A stretch of 64,000 nt of DNA from Chitinophagaceae bacterium. Lineage in GTDB: Bacteria; Bacteroidota; Bacteroidia; Chitinophagales; Chitinophagaceae. The position numbers and the translations under genes were made by a program. Below, in pieces: positions 1 through 8,142 of this stretch (position 1 is its first letter; the number at the start of each line of letters is the position of its first letter). Below the pieces are notes generated by a model. It was not told the DNA's origin and searched no databases. It was given only the letters and a program-made list of their open reading frames with translations. The DNA is taken from positions 62,001 through 126,000 of the forward strand of contig JAEUVJ010000013.1 in the NCBI GenBank assembly GCA_016787085.1, in the 5' to 3' direction.

Positions 1-1523
1 TGGGTAGAATCAACCGGTAGGCCGCTTTTGAATGTCCGGCTGTTGGAGAAAACAAAGGATTCCCCGTTATTCTTATTCAATGCCTGGCTGAAACCGACAG
101 AAAAGGTTCTCCTACGGTTATTTTTAAAAGAGTGACGATAAAGTATATTGTTTCTAAGATTATATCCCTTACGTGTTACATCCGTAGTGCTTACCTGTGT
201 ATTGACCGTATCAATACCATCCAGGGTGTTCAGGAATGATTGAGAGAAGGTCTCATTATTCTGAAAATTGAGACTTGGGGAAACAATGATAGAATTGAAA
301 GAATCTATCTTGTACTCCAGGCGCATATTGATACGATGGTTATAGTTCTTGCTTTTGGAAAGACTGCCATCGGTGGCCACCCGGCTGGTCCCGATCGTTT
401 GTGTGGTGGAAGAATTATCGTTTACATTATTACTGTTGTTGAAAAAATAACTACCCTGTACATCTACCTGTTTTCCCCATTTATCAGAGAAGTTAATACC
501 TATAGCATTCGTGGTGCTGATGCCGCTTTGCTGGCCTACAGTAAAACTTTCACCACCGCCAAAACCACCGAATCCGCCGCCGCCACCCCCACGGCCACCA
601 CCGCCACGATTGCCGCCACCGCCAAAGTTACCGCCGCCCCGATTGCTACCGCTGCTGGTAACACCTAACAGATCCTGTGAGGCAAAATTCTGCTGATTGA
701 TATTATTGAAATTGCCAACCAGCGATATCCTCCTGTCGCCTTTAAAAAAGCTGACGTTACCGCCGCCGGCATATCTTTCATTCGTTCCTGCTCCGGCATA
801 TACGCGGCCGAACTGGCCATTCTTGATACCTGACTTGGTTACGATATTGATCGCTTTTTGTGAATTGCCGTCATCAAACCCGGTGAATTGCGCCTGGTCG
901 CTTAACCTGTCAAACACCTGTATCTTATCTACTATATCTGAAGGGAGATTACGCAAGGCTGCTGTAGCATCATCACCAAAAAAGTCCCGGCCGTCAATCG
1001 TTATTTTTCTTACCTGTTCCCCCTGAGCCGTCACTGTTCCATCTTTTTCTACTGTAATACCCGGCATCTTTTTGATCAGGTCTTCAGTGGTAGCATCAGG
1101 ATTTACTTTGTACTGGCTGGCATTGAACTGTGTCGTGTCTCCTTTCTGCTGTGTTGGTGGTGTTTTGGAAACTACGGTCACCCCGCTCATTTCTTTGGTT
1201 GTTTTAGGAACCAGGACAGTGCCCAGATCCGCTGATGGAAGAGAATCTGTCAGCGTCAGTATCTGCCGGTAGTTCTCGTATCCTATAAAGCTTACCCTCA
1301 TGGCAAAAGAACCCCTGGTCACATTATCAAACTGGAACTGTCCTTGACTGTCTGCTACCGTATTGTAAATAATGGTTGAGTCTTTTACCCCTTTTAGCTG
1401 AAGGGTTGCTCCCGCCAGCGGTTTATTATCAACAAGATCTGCCAGTTTTCCTTTAACTGTTTGAGCATTAGTGATAATGGCCGTACTTACGGTAAACAAA
1501 AACAACAGCGGGAGATACTTCAT
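1..1523 (-). CDS. Outer membrane beta-barrel (TonB-receptor-like) protein, C-terminus cut by window edge
   Basis: The reading frame is open from an ATG at 1523 to the window edge, so the C-terminal barrel is missing. A signal peptide (MKYLPLLFLFTVSTA) ending near NAQ leads into a carboxypeptidase-regulatory-like beta-sandwich (about residues 20-100), then a plug-like region with KKMPGITVEKDGT, a VDGRDFFGDD-like turn (here IDGRDFFGDD) and SDQAQFTGFDDGN, then barrel strands. After the plug there is a very glycine-rich stretch (encoded around 545-660). This architecture is that of the Bacteroidota outer membrane beta-barrel family (PF14905-type) also seen at 21211-24033 and 25147-28029. The substrate is unknown. 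No SusD partner is adjacent in the visible sequence. Family assignment is secure; export or receptor function is inferred. Confidence 0.9.
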   Translation of the reverse strand, partial: MKYLPLLFLFTVSTAIITNAQTVKGKLADLVDNKPLAGATLQLKGVKDSTIIYNTVADSQGQFQFDNVTRGSFAMRVSFIGYENYRQILTLTDSLPSADLGTVLVPKTTKEMSGVTVVSKTPPTQQKGDTTQFNASQYKVNPDATTEDLIKKMPGITVEKDGTVTAQGEQVRKITIDGRDFFGDDATAALRNLPSDIVDKIQVFDRLSDQAQFTGFDDGNSQKAINIVTKSGIKNGQFGRVYAGAGTNERYAGGGNVSFFKGDRRISLVGNFNNINQQNFASQDLLGVTSSGSNRGGGNFGGGGNRGGGGRGGGGGGFGGFGGGESFTVGQQSGISTTNAIGINFSDKWGKQVDVQGSYFFNNSNNVNDNSSTTQTIGTSRVATDGSLSKSKNYNHRINMRLEYKIDSFNSIIVSPSLNFQNNETFSQSFLNTLDGIDTVNTQVSTTDVTRKGYNLRNNILYRHSFKNNRRRTFSVGFSQALNKNNGESFVFSNSRTFKSGLPVDST

Positions 1524-1707
1524 AGAAAAATATTACGCCTATAAGACGCCTAAAGCAGGGACAACCTTCGGAGTATAAAAAGCGGCATGGCTTTGTCCGG
1601 TTGGAATCATTGCAGATAGTCCTGGTACCTTACAAAAGTTTTAATAATCAACGATCTCCATTTCCCCGAACTCAAGTATCTTGCATCCCCTAACATTCAA
1701 AATTTAT

Positions 1708-2328
1708 ATGGAGTACAGTAAACTTGTAGCCGTGACCGGTCTTCCCGGTTTGTATGAACTGATCAACAGCAAGAATGACGGCGCTATTGTCCGCTCATTG
1801 GAAGATAACAGTACCAAATTCGCATCTTCCCGTATTCATAATTTCTCTCACCTGGAGAGTATCGAAGTATATACCACCGGGGACAATGTTAACCTCGTGG
1901 AAATATTTTATGGCATGGATAAAGCCGGCGGATCTTTGCCGGATACCAAAGACAACGCAGCGGTAAAGAAGTATTTTGAGAAGGCTTATTCCGACCTGGA
2001 TTTTGAGAGGGTGTATCCTAGCGACCTGAAAAAGATGATAAAATGGTACGAGGTACTAAAGAAAAATAATATCGAGATCAAGCTGACAGAGATCCCTGAA
2101 GAAGAAGAGCAGCCGGAGATAGCGGAAGTAAAAGAGCCCGTCAAAGAAAAACCGGCCAAAAAGAAAGAAGAAGAAGCCCCGAAAAAGAAAGAGGCAAAAG
2201 CTGAAGAAAAGCCGGTGAAAAAGGCCGCTAAGAAGGAAACCAAAGAAGAAGAGAAGCCGGCTAAGAAAACGGCCAAAAAGAAAGAAGAAGAAACCCCGAA
2301 AAAGAAACCTGCTGCCAAGAAAAAGTAA
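1708..2328 (+). CDS. DUF5606 protein with long Lys/Glu-rich tail
   Basis: The N-terminal half (about residues 1-140, starting MEYSKLVAVTGLPGLYEL) matches the Bacteroidota-restricted DUF5606 family, whose function is unknown. The C-terminal third is a low-complexity tail of Lys, Glu, Ala and Pro in which AKKKEEE(A/T)PKKK occurs twice; the DNA encoding the two copies (near 2156-2190 and 2273-2308) is almost identical. Such tails resemble histone-H1-like basic tails and are probably disordered. The ATG at 1708 is chosen over a TTG 27 bases upstream because the conserved family start begins there. A terminator-like hairpin follows. The purine-rich tail produces long open frames on the opposite strand that are not genes. 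Confidence 0.85.
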   Translation: MEYSKLVAVTGLPGLYELINSKNDGAIVRSLEDNSTKFASSRIHNFSHLESIEVYTTGDNVNLVEIFYGMDKAGGSLPDTKDNAAVKKYFEKAYSDLDFERVYPSDLKKMIKWYEVLKKNNIEIKLTEIPEEEEQPEIAEVKEPVKEKPAKKKEEEAPKKKEAKAEEKPVKKAAKKETKEEEKPAKKTAKKKEEETPKKKPAAKKK

Positions 2329-2344
2329 ATAACAACAGCCTGTT

Positions 2345-2384
2345 AAAAGCTGCAAGCTTCAGGTAGCTGATGTTTGCAGCTTTT
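2345..2384 (+). terminator. Hairpin after the DUF5606 gene
   Basis: AAAAGCTGCAA (2345-2355) pairs perfectly with TTGCAGCTTTT (2374-2384) across an 18-base loop. It sits 16 bases after the stop codon and ends in Ts. The M3 peptidase gene starts 20 bases later, so the hairpin may attenuate transcription rather than stop it fully. Confidence 0.6.
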
Positions 2385-2403
2385 ATATTTAAACCATAAG
2401 ACT

Positions 2404-4128
2404 ATGAGCTATAGCGCCGATATTAAAAAACTTCCCCGTCATTTCTTACCGGTTGATTTCGCCGTAAAAGACTGGGAAAGCCTGGAACCTTTTTTTAAAA
2501 ATTTAACCGAACGGACCATCGCCTCCCGGCCCGGTCTTGAGCAATGGCTTAAGGACTCCAGCGAACTGGAAGCAGCTATCAGCGAAGATGCCTGCTGGCG
2601 GCAGATCAAAATGACCTGCGATACAGAGAATAAAGAACTGGAAGAGGCTTTCAACTTCTTTATGATGGAGATACAGCCGAAGGTGCAGCCCTATGCAGAT
2701 TTTCTTAACCGCAAACTGGTAGAATGTCCTCTTACCAAAGAACTGGACCAAAAGAAATTCTTTACGTACCTGCGGAACGTAAAAAAGAATATTGACCTTT
2801 TCCGGGAAGTCAATATCCCGATACAGGCAGAAATGAATGTAGAAGCACAGCACTTCGGCATGATCTCCGGCAAGATGACGGTAACCGTGAATGGCCAGGA
2901 ATATACACTGCAGCAAGCCGCTAAATTTCTTGAAGATCCTGACAGGAAACTGCGGGAAGAGGTGTACCGCAAAATTGCTGAACGAAGACTGCAGGACAAA
3001 GAAAAACTAAACGATCTTTATTCTTCGCTGTTGAAAAAGCGGCACCAGATCGCATCAAATACCGGTTTTAGCAATTACCGGGATTTCCGATTTGCAGAAC
3101 TTGGCCGTTTTGATTATACCAAAGAAGACTGTTACCAGTTTCATGAAGCAGTAAAGCTGCATGTAATGCCATTAGTGAACCAGCTTTATGAAGAAAAAAG
3201 GAAGAAGCTAGGACTGGATACATTACGTCCCTGGGATATAGATGCAGAACCCGACGGCATACAGCCACTTCGTCCTTTTAAAACAGGGGAGGAACTGATC
3301 GAAAAGACCATTCGTTGTTTCAATGAACTGAAGCCTTTCTTTGGCGATTGCCTGAAAAAAATGAAGAGCATGGGTCATCTTGATCTGGAGAGCCGGAAAG
3401 GCAAAGCCCCGGGCGGGTATAATTGTCCCCTGGCAGAAACAGGCGCTCCTTTCATCTTCATGAATGCTGCCGGCCAGTTGGATGATGTAACCACCATGGT
3501 ACATGAAGGTGGTCATGCTATTCATTCATTCCTGACGCATGACGAAGAACTGAACGGCTTTAAAGAATATCCAACAGAGATCGCGGAGGTGGCTAGTATG
3601 TCTATGGAGCTATTCACTATGGACCACTGGAAAGTATTCTTTGAAGATGATGAAGAATTATTGCGTGCCAAAGAACAGCAACTGGAGAGGGTGATCACTA
3701 TTTTTCCCTGGATCGCCACGATAGATAAATTCCAGCACTGGGTGTATGAAAACCCGCAACACAACCTGGAAGAAAGAGGAGACAAATGGATGTCCATACT
3801 CAATGAATTCAGTTCTGCAGCAGTTGATTTTTCAGGATTGGATGAATACCGCCGGTATGGCTGGCAGAGACAGCTTCACTTGTTTGAAGTGCCTTTTTAT
3901 TATATTGAATATGGTATTGCCCAACTGGGTGCGATCGGTCTATGGCAGCAATATAAAAAAGGACCCGATGCTGCAATTAATAATTATATGACTGCGTTAG
4001 ACCTCGGTGGAACCCGCACCCTGCCGGAATTGTTTCAGTCAGCGGGATTAAGATTTGATTTGTCCCCCGTACACATCAGCGGGCTGATGCAGTTCGTAAA
4101 ACAAGAACTCGATGCGTTCAAGAAATAA
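2404..4128 (+). CDS. M3-family oligoendopeptidase (zinc metallopeptidase)
   Basis: A 574-residue cytoplasmic peptidase of the M3 (thimet oligopeptidase/PepF) family, which cuts short peptides. The zinc-binding HExxH motif is seen as HEGGH at residues 367-371, followed by the family's downstream helix with Glu (EIAEVASMSMELF) that supplies the third ligand. The length fits M3 oligoendopeptidases, and no signal peptide is seen. The ATG at 2404 (MSYSADIKKLP) is preferred over an upstream TTG that lies inside the preceding hairpin region. The gene follows the DUF5606 gene on the same strand. Substrate range cannot be read from sequence. Confidence 0.93.
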   Translation: MSYSADIKKLPRHFLPVDFAVKDWESLEPFFKNLTERTIASRPGLEQWLKDSSELEAAISEDACWRQIKMTCDTENKELEEAFNFFMMEIQPKVQPYADFLNRKLVECPLTKELDQKKFFTYLRNVKKNIDLFREVNIPIQAEMNVEAQHFGMISGKMTVTVNGQEYTLQQAAKFLEDPDRKLREEVYRKIAERRLQDKEKLNDLYSSLLKKRHQIASNTGFSNYRDFRFAELGRFDYTKEDCYQFHEAVKLHVMPLVNQLYEEKRKKLGLDTLRPWDIDAEPDGIQPLRPFKTGEELIEKTIRCFNELKPFFGDCLKKMKSMGHLDLESRKGKAPGGYNCPLAETGAPFIFMNAAGQLDDVTTMVHEGGHAIHSFLTHDEELNGFKEYPTEIAEVASMSMELFTMDHWKVFFEDDEELLRAKEQQLERVITIFPWIATIDKFQHWVYENPQHNLEERGDKWMSILNEFSSAAVDFSGLDEYRRYGWQRQLHLFEVPFYYIEYGIAQLGAIGLWQQYKKGPDAAINNYMTALDLGGTRTLPELFQSAGLRFDLSPVHISGLMQFVKQELDAFKK

Positions 4129-4186
4129 TACAAAAAATACCCGCTAAATGGTATGCCCTTAATTCTTAAAATTCAAATCGGCCGCC

Positions 4187-4194
4187 TATATTTG
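4187..4194 (+). promoter_or_regulatory. Predicted promoter -7 element in convergent gap
   Basis: TATATTTG matches the Bacteroidota TAnnTTTG element exactly. TTC lies 21 bases upstream (4163-4165) in place of TTG. It points away from the M3 gene into a non-coding gap that ends in a strong terminator. Confidence 0.4.
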
Positions 4195-4200
4195 AATCCC

Positions 4201-4305
4201 GAAAAACGATATAAGAACTGACGCTGAAAACGGCAGTTTTAACATAGCTACTAATCAGAGCCTTAACCTAAGTCCTGGTGTTTCTACACAAGGGCTTTCT
4301 TTTTT
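4201..4305 (+). ncRNA. Candidate small RNA of about 105 nt between convergent genes
   Basis: The stretch has no convincing reading frame, is preceded by an exact TAnnTTTG element (4187-4194), and ends in a strong terminator hairpin (4270-4305). An internal small hairpin is possible around GCTGAAAACGGC. It lies between the M3 peptidase stop and the tail-to-tail Fur-family gene, whose stop codon overlaps the T-run, so read-through RNA would be antisense to the 3' end of the Fur-family mRNA. The simpler alternative is that this is only the 3' untranslated region of the M3 gene. I did not recognise a known RNA family. Confidence 0.3.
4270..4305 (+). terminator. Rho-independent terminator
   Basis: A 12-pair stem (4270-4281 with 4286-4297, one mismatch and one G-T pair) around a TTCT loop is followed by a run of mostly T to 4305. 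Confidence 0.8.
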
Positions 4306-4723
4306 ACCGGCTGCAGGTCTTGCAAGTGCCTTCCACCACTACTTCGATATGAGAAGAAAGGTAGCCCTTGGGTAATTTGATATCTGGCGTTACTACATCG
4401 TCAAGGCAATAAGTATTGCCGCAGCGGGTGCATTGGAAATGGATATGGTGATCGTGGTGATGGCCTCCGGAACAATCATCTTTACAAAGGGCATATCGTA
4501 TGGAGTTGTCGGCAGTAGGAATAGCATGAATGATCCCCTTTTCCACAAAGGTCTGCAACGTCCGGTACACCGTCACCCGGTCAAATCTTTCCCCGGCTCT
4601 TTTCTCAATGTCACCGTGTGCCAGGGCTCCTTTCTGCTTCAGAAAAAGGCTTAATATCTTCTCCCGGCTGCCGGTCACACTCAGGCTATTTTTCTTCAGA
4701 ATTTCTTTTATCGCTTCACTCAT
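4304..4723 (-). CDS. Fur-family metal-dependent transcriptional repressor
   Basis: A 139-residue Fur/Zur-family protein. The N-terminal winged helix contains the DNA-reading segment DRVTVYRTLQTFVEKGII (about 48-65). The metal-sensing half has a His-rich loop (GGHHHDHHIHFQC, about 87-98) and two CxxC pairs (C98/C101 and C134/C137) that form the structural zinc site. The ATG at 4723 is chosen over a TTG 24 bases upstream. It lies 27 bases after the SCO gene on the same strand and is probably co-transcribed with it. A 13-bp palindrome between the SCO gene and merC is its likely operator. The metal sensed (Zn, Fe or other) cannot be fixed from sequence; the MerC neighbour leans toward zinc. Confidence 0.92.
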   Translation of the reverse strand: MSEAIKEILKKNSLSVTGSREKILSLFLKQKGALAHGDIEKRAGERFDRVTVYRTLQTFVEKGIIHAIPTADNSIRYALCKDDCSGGHHHDHHIHFQCTRCGNTYCLDDVVTPDIKLPKGYLSSHIEVVVEGTCKTCSR

Positions 4724-4750
4724 ATCCGGGTTTTTATCCGATAACAAAAT

Positions 4751-5359
4751 TCACTCCTTAAGCAATTTTTTAATGTCCCGCATCATCAAACTCACTTCAC
4801 TGGGTTTCAGCCCATCATAAATTTTTCTGACATCGCCGTTCTTATCCACCAGCGCCCAGAACTGGGTGTGCAAAAAGTCATCTTTAATATCCTTCACATT
4901 ATTGTTCGGGTCATCTATCGCATAGCTGATACGGGCAGTTTGATAAAGACTGTCTTTTCTCCCTGTCAGGAATATCCAGTTGGCCTGATTGACCCCCATG
5001 GAGTCTGCATATTTTTGTAATACCGGCACAGAATCAATTTCAGGTGTACTTGAATGAGAAACGATAAGAAAGCTCTTCTCCTCCCTGAACTCATCAAACA
5101 CTTTCCTCATATTGTTATTCATGACCGGGCAGATGCTTTTGCAGGTGGTAAAGAAATATTCTGCCACATACACTTTCCCGGCCACGTCTTTCTCAGTGAA
5201 TGATTGTCCATACTGGTTGGTAAAAGAAAAGGGCCTGACATAACTGATCGGCGGGGTCCTTTTTTTAGCCAGGTCAGGAACCAGGGCCATTAATACGAAA
5301 TAAAAACAGACGACCAGTACGGTAAAGAAGCCGATATATATCCAGTTTTTCCTGCTCAT
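4751..5359 (-). CDS. SCO1/SenC-family protein (membrane-anchored copper chaperone/thioredoxin-like)
   Basis: A 202-residue protein with one N-terminal membrane anchor (about residues 8-28) and a thioredoxin-fold domain facing the periplasm. The copper-binding CxxxC is C73-x3-C77 in TTCKSICPVM, and the distal His ligand is H164 in DDFLHTQFW. Family members deliver copper to cytochrome oxidase or act as thiol-disulfide reductases. No oxidase genes are nearby. Instead the gene heads a two-gene unit with a Fur-family regulator and is divergent from a merC-like gene, which suggests a metal-homeostasis role. A clear promoter (TTG-N19-TAACTTTG) precedes it. Confidence 0.92.
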   Translation of the reverse strand: MSRKNWIYIGFFTVLVVCFYFVLMALVPDLAKKRTPPISYVRPFSFTNQYGQSFTEKDVAGKVYVAEYFFTTCKSICPVMNNNMRKVFDEFREEKSFLIVSHSSTPEIDSVPVLQKYADSMGVNQANWIFLTGRKDSLYQTARISYAIDDPNNNVKDIKDDFLHTQFWALVDKNGDVRKIYDGLKPSEVSLMMRDIKKLLKE

Positions 5360-5366
5360 TTGATGG

Positions 5367-5430
5367 CAAAGTTACAGGATAAAAAGACCTGTTCAACATT
5401 TTGCAACAATGTTGCTTTTTCGTATTTTCG
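5367..5430. promoter_or_regulatory. Divergent promoters with 13-bp palindrome (candidate Fur-family operator)
   Basis: On the minus strand TAACTTTG (5367-5374) with TTG 19 bases upstream (5394-5396) serves the SCO-Fur unit. On the plus strand TTG (5401-5403), 19 bases, then TATTTTCG (5423-5430) serves merC. The palindrome GCAACA-A-TGTTGC (5403-5415) overlaps the merC -33 element and lies just upstream of the SCO -33 element, so one bound repressor could control both directions. Confidence 0.65.
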
Positions 5431-5437
5431 CCCCTTC

Positions 5438-5830
5438 ATGAGATCCAAAATAAACTGGGACGCTCTAGGGATCACAGCTTCATTGGCCTGTGCCATCCAT
5501 TGCGCCTTGTTACCATTATTCCTTACCAGCCTTCCGCTTTTTGGCGTCAACATCATCCACAATGTTTTTTTTGAAGCAGGAATGGTCGTACTGGCGGTTG
5601 GCATTGGCAGTTATTCTTTTTACCATGGTTACAGGCGGCACCATCATAGTTTTATCCCATTCATCCTGTTTGCAACCGGCATTCTTTTGCTGGTACTGAA
5701 ACTCTTTTTTATTCATTACGAAACCTGGCTGCTGATCCCGGCCGTGCTATTGATCGTAACAGCGCATGTACTCAACTTTCGCTTTTGCCGTGTTCACAAC
5801 CATGCCCATTCTGACGATTGTGCGCATTGA
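5438..5830 (+). CDS. MerC-domain membrane protein
   Basis: A 130-residue integral membrane protein of the MerC family with four predicted membrane segments. The first segment carries the characteristic cysteine pair in ACAIHCALLP (C18 and C22), and the C-terminus is rich in His, Cys and Asp (HNHAHSDDCAH). MerC proteins were described as mercury importers, but stand-alone Bacteroidota homologues beside Fur-type genes are more plausibly involved in zinc or other metals. The ATG at 5438 is used because upstream codons fall in the promoter. It is divergent from the SCO-Fur unit and shares the palindromic control region. Confidence 0.87.
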   Translation: MRSKINWDALGITASLACAIHCALLPLFLTSLPLFGVNIIHNVFFEAGMVVLAVGIGSYSFYHGYRRHHHSFIPFILFATGILLLVLKLFFIHYETWLLIPAVLLIVTAHVLNFRFCRVHNHAHSDDCAH

Positions 5831-5856
5831 TCATTCCTAAGAACGTATTTTGCAAT

Positions 5857-6279
5857 ATGGAAAAACTATTGTTGCTTCCTTTACTGCTACTGGTCATGCA
5901 GCTTTCAGCCCAGTCTAAGAACGAGACAGCCATTCGACAAAGCCTGAACGAACAAATTGCCTGTTGGAACCGCGGAGACCTGGAAAGTTTCATGAAGACC
6001 TATTGGCAAAACGATTCCTTACTGTTCATTGGTAAAAGTGGCATTACGTATGGATGGAAAAATACATTAAAGAATTATCAGAAAGGATATCCGGATACTG
6101 CTGCCATGGGAAAACTGAGTTTCACCATTCTGCATACAAAAAGAATATCGGCTGCCTATTATCATGTTACCGGTAAGTGGCATTTACAAAGAAGTATCGG
6201 CAACCTTGAAGGGCATTTTACCCTGCTGTTCCGGAAAATAAAACGCAAATGGCTGATCGTTGCCGACCATAGCAGCTAA
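5857..6279 (+). CDS. Secreted NTF2-like/DUF4440-type protein
   Basis: A 140-residue exported protein. The signal peptide MEKLLLLPLLLLVMQLSAQ is followed by an NTF2-like (SnoaL/DUF4440) fold: an opening helix (AIRQSLNEQIACWNRGDLESFMKTYW), a central strand region (LLFIGKSGITYGWKNTLKNYQKGYPD) and closing strands (KWLIVADHSS). Family members form small cavities that bind ligands or, in some cases, catalyse reactions; no specific role can be assigned. It starts 26 bases after merC on the same strand and may be co-transcribed. The ATG at 5857 is chosen because it starts the signal peptide. It runs tail to tail into the next gene with a 4-base overlap. Confidence 0.85.
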   Translation: MEKLLLLPLLLLVMQLSAQSKNETAIRQSLNEQIACWNRGDLESFMKTYWQNDSLLFIGKSGITYGWKNTLKNYQKGYPDTAAMGKLSFTILHTKRISAAYYHVTGKWHLQRSIGNLEGHFTLLFRKIKRKWLIVADHSS

Positions 6280-6686
6280 TTGGCCTGGGGCTGGTAGCGC
6301 TGTTGCAAGCGGCTGAAGATAAAATAAGAAACAGTTAATCCTACAGAAGAAAAGAGAATATCATTGTAGTCAAACGTCCTCCCAAAAAAAGGGATGAGCT
6401 GCAGGTATTCATTGACGATAAGCATTCCAAACCCCAGCATACATACCAGCCTGAGATCATATACAGATCGTATCCTGAAAACTCTTGCCAACCAGTAATT
6501 TCTTCCGCTAAATAGCCAGTAGGCGCCAAAGGGGATCAGGAAAGAACCAAACAGGTTAGGAGCAATACCAAGAAAGAACCTGGCCGGGTCTTCAAACAAA
6601 TGAAAAGGCCGGATGAGAAACTTAATGGTCCAGATGATCAGGGTACCGATGATCAGCATAAGTTTGCTTGCCTGCTTCAATTCCAT
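6276..6686 (-). CDS. Small integral membrane protein, VanZ-like
   Basis: A 136-residue protein with about four membrane-spanning segments (near 9-27, 42-60, 77-96 and 105-126). The segment NEYLQLIPFFGRTFDYNDILFSSVG resembles the conserved Glu/Gln, Arg and Asp pattern of VanZ-like proteins (E..Q...GR..D..D). The match is a pattern impression, not a proven membership, and the function is unknown. It is transcribed toward the NTF2-like gene and overlaps its stop codon by a few bases. Confidence 0.6.
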   Translation of the reverse strand: MELKQASKLMLIIGTLIIWTIKFLIRPFHLFEDPARFFLGIAPNLFGSFLIPFGAYWLFSGRNYWLARVFRIRSVYDLRLVCMLGFGMLIVNEYLQLIPFFGRTFDYNDILFSSVGLTVSYFIFSRLQQRYQPQAN

Positions 6687-6779
6687 ACGGGTAAATATAT
6701 GTTTTCAAAATAAACTATTTCAGCGAGGCATGAATACGTGCAAGTGGGTATTTTCTTAAAATAGAACAAAAGTTGTGCA

Positions 6780-7004
6780 TTACCGGTTCCATAACCTGTA
6801 CAGGTAGCGCATCAGCAGGACCATTGTGGCCACAAATAGCAGATAGAAAAGTATAATGTAAATGACGGATATATCAGACCTGTATGCAAGACCATAATAG
6901 AGCCCGAGTGTCAGCATGGTCAATAACCATAATAAGCCGGTACAAACAGAATAAAGAATTTTTTTGAAAAACTGTTTGATCTCCGGGTCCCATCCCTGTG
7001 ACAT
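6780..7004 (-). CDS. Small two-helix membrane protein of unknown function
   Basis: A 74-residue protein with a short cytoplasmic N-terminus (MSQGWDPEIKQFFKKIL), two hydrophobic helices (about 19-37 and 46-66) and a basic end (RYLYRLWNR). The ATG at 7004 is preferred over an upstream TTG because the homologous-looking start begins MSQGWDP. It lies 50 bases downstream of the GH25 gene on the same strand and is probably in the same transcript. I do not recognise the family. Confidence 0.65.
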   Translation of the reverse strand: MSQGWDPEIKQFFKKILYSVCTGLLWLLTMLTLGLYYGLAYRSDISVIYIILFYLLFVATMVLLMRYLYRLWNR

Positions 7005-7054
7005 AGCAATATCTTTTAAACCCGCAAGGTACAACAAACGGGAAGGCTTCTGAA

Positions 7055-7825
7055 TCAGCGGACAAGGATGCTTTTAAAGGCCAGTGAATCTCCCTTGAAT
7101 ACATTAAAGTCAACTTTCGGGATAATACCGCTCACTCTTCCCTGATCATTATGTTGCCAGAATATCCAGTCACGCTTGATGCGGGGTTGCCCGGGTTCGT
7201 AATAGTGAGCCACCCATAACGGGTACTGGTCAAACTCACTACCAAGATAGTTTTCATAGAAATCCACGTTGGTATAGATGATCGGCTTTACGTTGTAATA
7301 GTTCTCTACCGTTTCCAGCCATTTCCATACCTCTTTTCTGAGCTGCACAGATCGTACGCCATTCAGTTGCTCAACATCCAGCACTGGCGGCAGATCACCC
7401 GGATCTATATCTACACGTTTGATAAAGTTTTCCGCCTGCAGCTTGCCATCCTTGGAGGCAATGAAAAAATGGTAAGCACCCCGGATCACTTCGTTATCCT
7501 TTGCCTTTTTCCAATTGCGGGGGAACTGGGGATCCTTGTTGCCGATCCCCTCGGTCGCCTTCATAAAGGCAAAGCCGATCCCGATCTCGCCCACTTTCAT
7601 CGCTTTCACTTCCTCCCAGGCAATAATATCCTGGTATTTGGAAACATCAATGCCATGTATAATGTACCCGTCAGGAACAGCAATACCGAATGCTGCGTAA
7701 TGAGTTGATTTGGCCTTATAGTAGCGCCACCATTTATACCCAAACCATGCGCCGGTGGCGATCAGAATGAGAGATGCAAACACAATGATACGTCGTATGA
7801 TTCTCTTTGTCTGGCGGGAGGGCAT
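7055..7825 (-). CDS. Glycoside hydrolase family 25 lysozyme (muramidase)
   Basis: A 256-residue protein with an N-terminal membrane anchor or uncleaved signal (about 14-30) followed by a GH25 barrel that cuts peptidoglycan between MurNAc and GlcNAc. Family hallmarks are HGIDVSKYQ at the domain start, FAFMKATEG, RGAYHFF, and the catalytic DVE strand in PPVLDVEQLNG. The end motif KVDFNVFKG is also typical. The domain faces the periplasm or outside, where it may serve wall remodelling. An exact TATATTTG element precedes the gene. Confidence 0.92.
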   Translation of the reverse strand: MPSRQTKRIIRRIIVFASLILIATGAWFGYKWWRYYKAKSTHYAAFGIAVPDGYIIHGIDVSKYQDIIAWEEVKAMKVGEIGIGFAFMKATEGIGNKDPQFPRNWKKAKDNEVIRGAYHFFIASKDGKLQAENFIKRVDIDPGDLPPVLDVEQLNGVRSVQLRKEVWKWLETVENYYNVKPIIYTNVDFYENYLGSEFDQYPLWVAHYYEPGQPRIKRDWIFWQHNDQGRVSGIIPKVDFNVFKGDSLAFKSILVR

Positions 7826-8142
7826 GTGGTTTGGAAATCTTTTTTGTACTGTAATGCAAATATAAAACGCCTCAAGCTCCGAAAATTATAATTCCCCGCC
7901 CGGTTACATTCCGTTAATGAGTTATAGTATGGTTGTAAGTCAACGAAGCCCGTATAAAGAAATCTTTAACATACTTAATGCGCTTGCCGACGACGAATGC
8001 TTCTGCCCGCCGGTTTTCCTGCCTGTCGCTTCAATCAGGTCGTCAGGCATGATTCCAGTCTAATTGGTCTTAAATCGGAATTTTTCCTCTTCGTGCAGGA
8101 TAGCTTTATACCCGAAACAATTAACCAATAAAAACTTTGGCT
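7826..8142. other. Intergenic region between divergent genes
   Basis: About 317 bases without a convincing gene. On the minus side TATATTTG (7857-7864) is a candidate -7 element for the GH25 gene. A possible small hairpin, TGCCTG with CAGGCA, lies around 8019-8051. On the plus side TAGCTTTA (about 8100-8107) could be a weak -7 element for the downstream secreted protein. I see nothing else. Confidence 0.5.

Noticed and set aside
511..696. Proline-rich frame on the plus strand
   Set aside because: It is the reverse side of the Gly-rich segment of the barrel gene at 1-1523; Gly codons read backwards give Pro and Ala.
1986..2355. Long minus-strand frames rich in Phe, Ser and Leu
   Set aside because: They mirror the purine-rich Lys/Glu tail of DUF5606.
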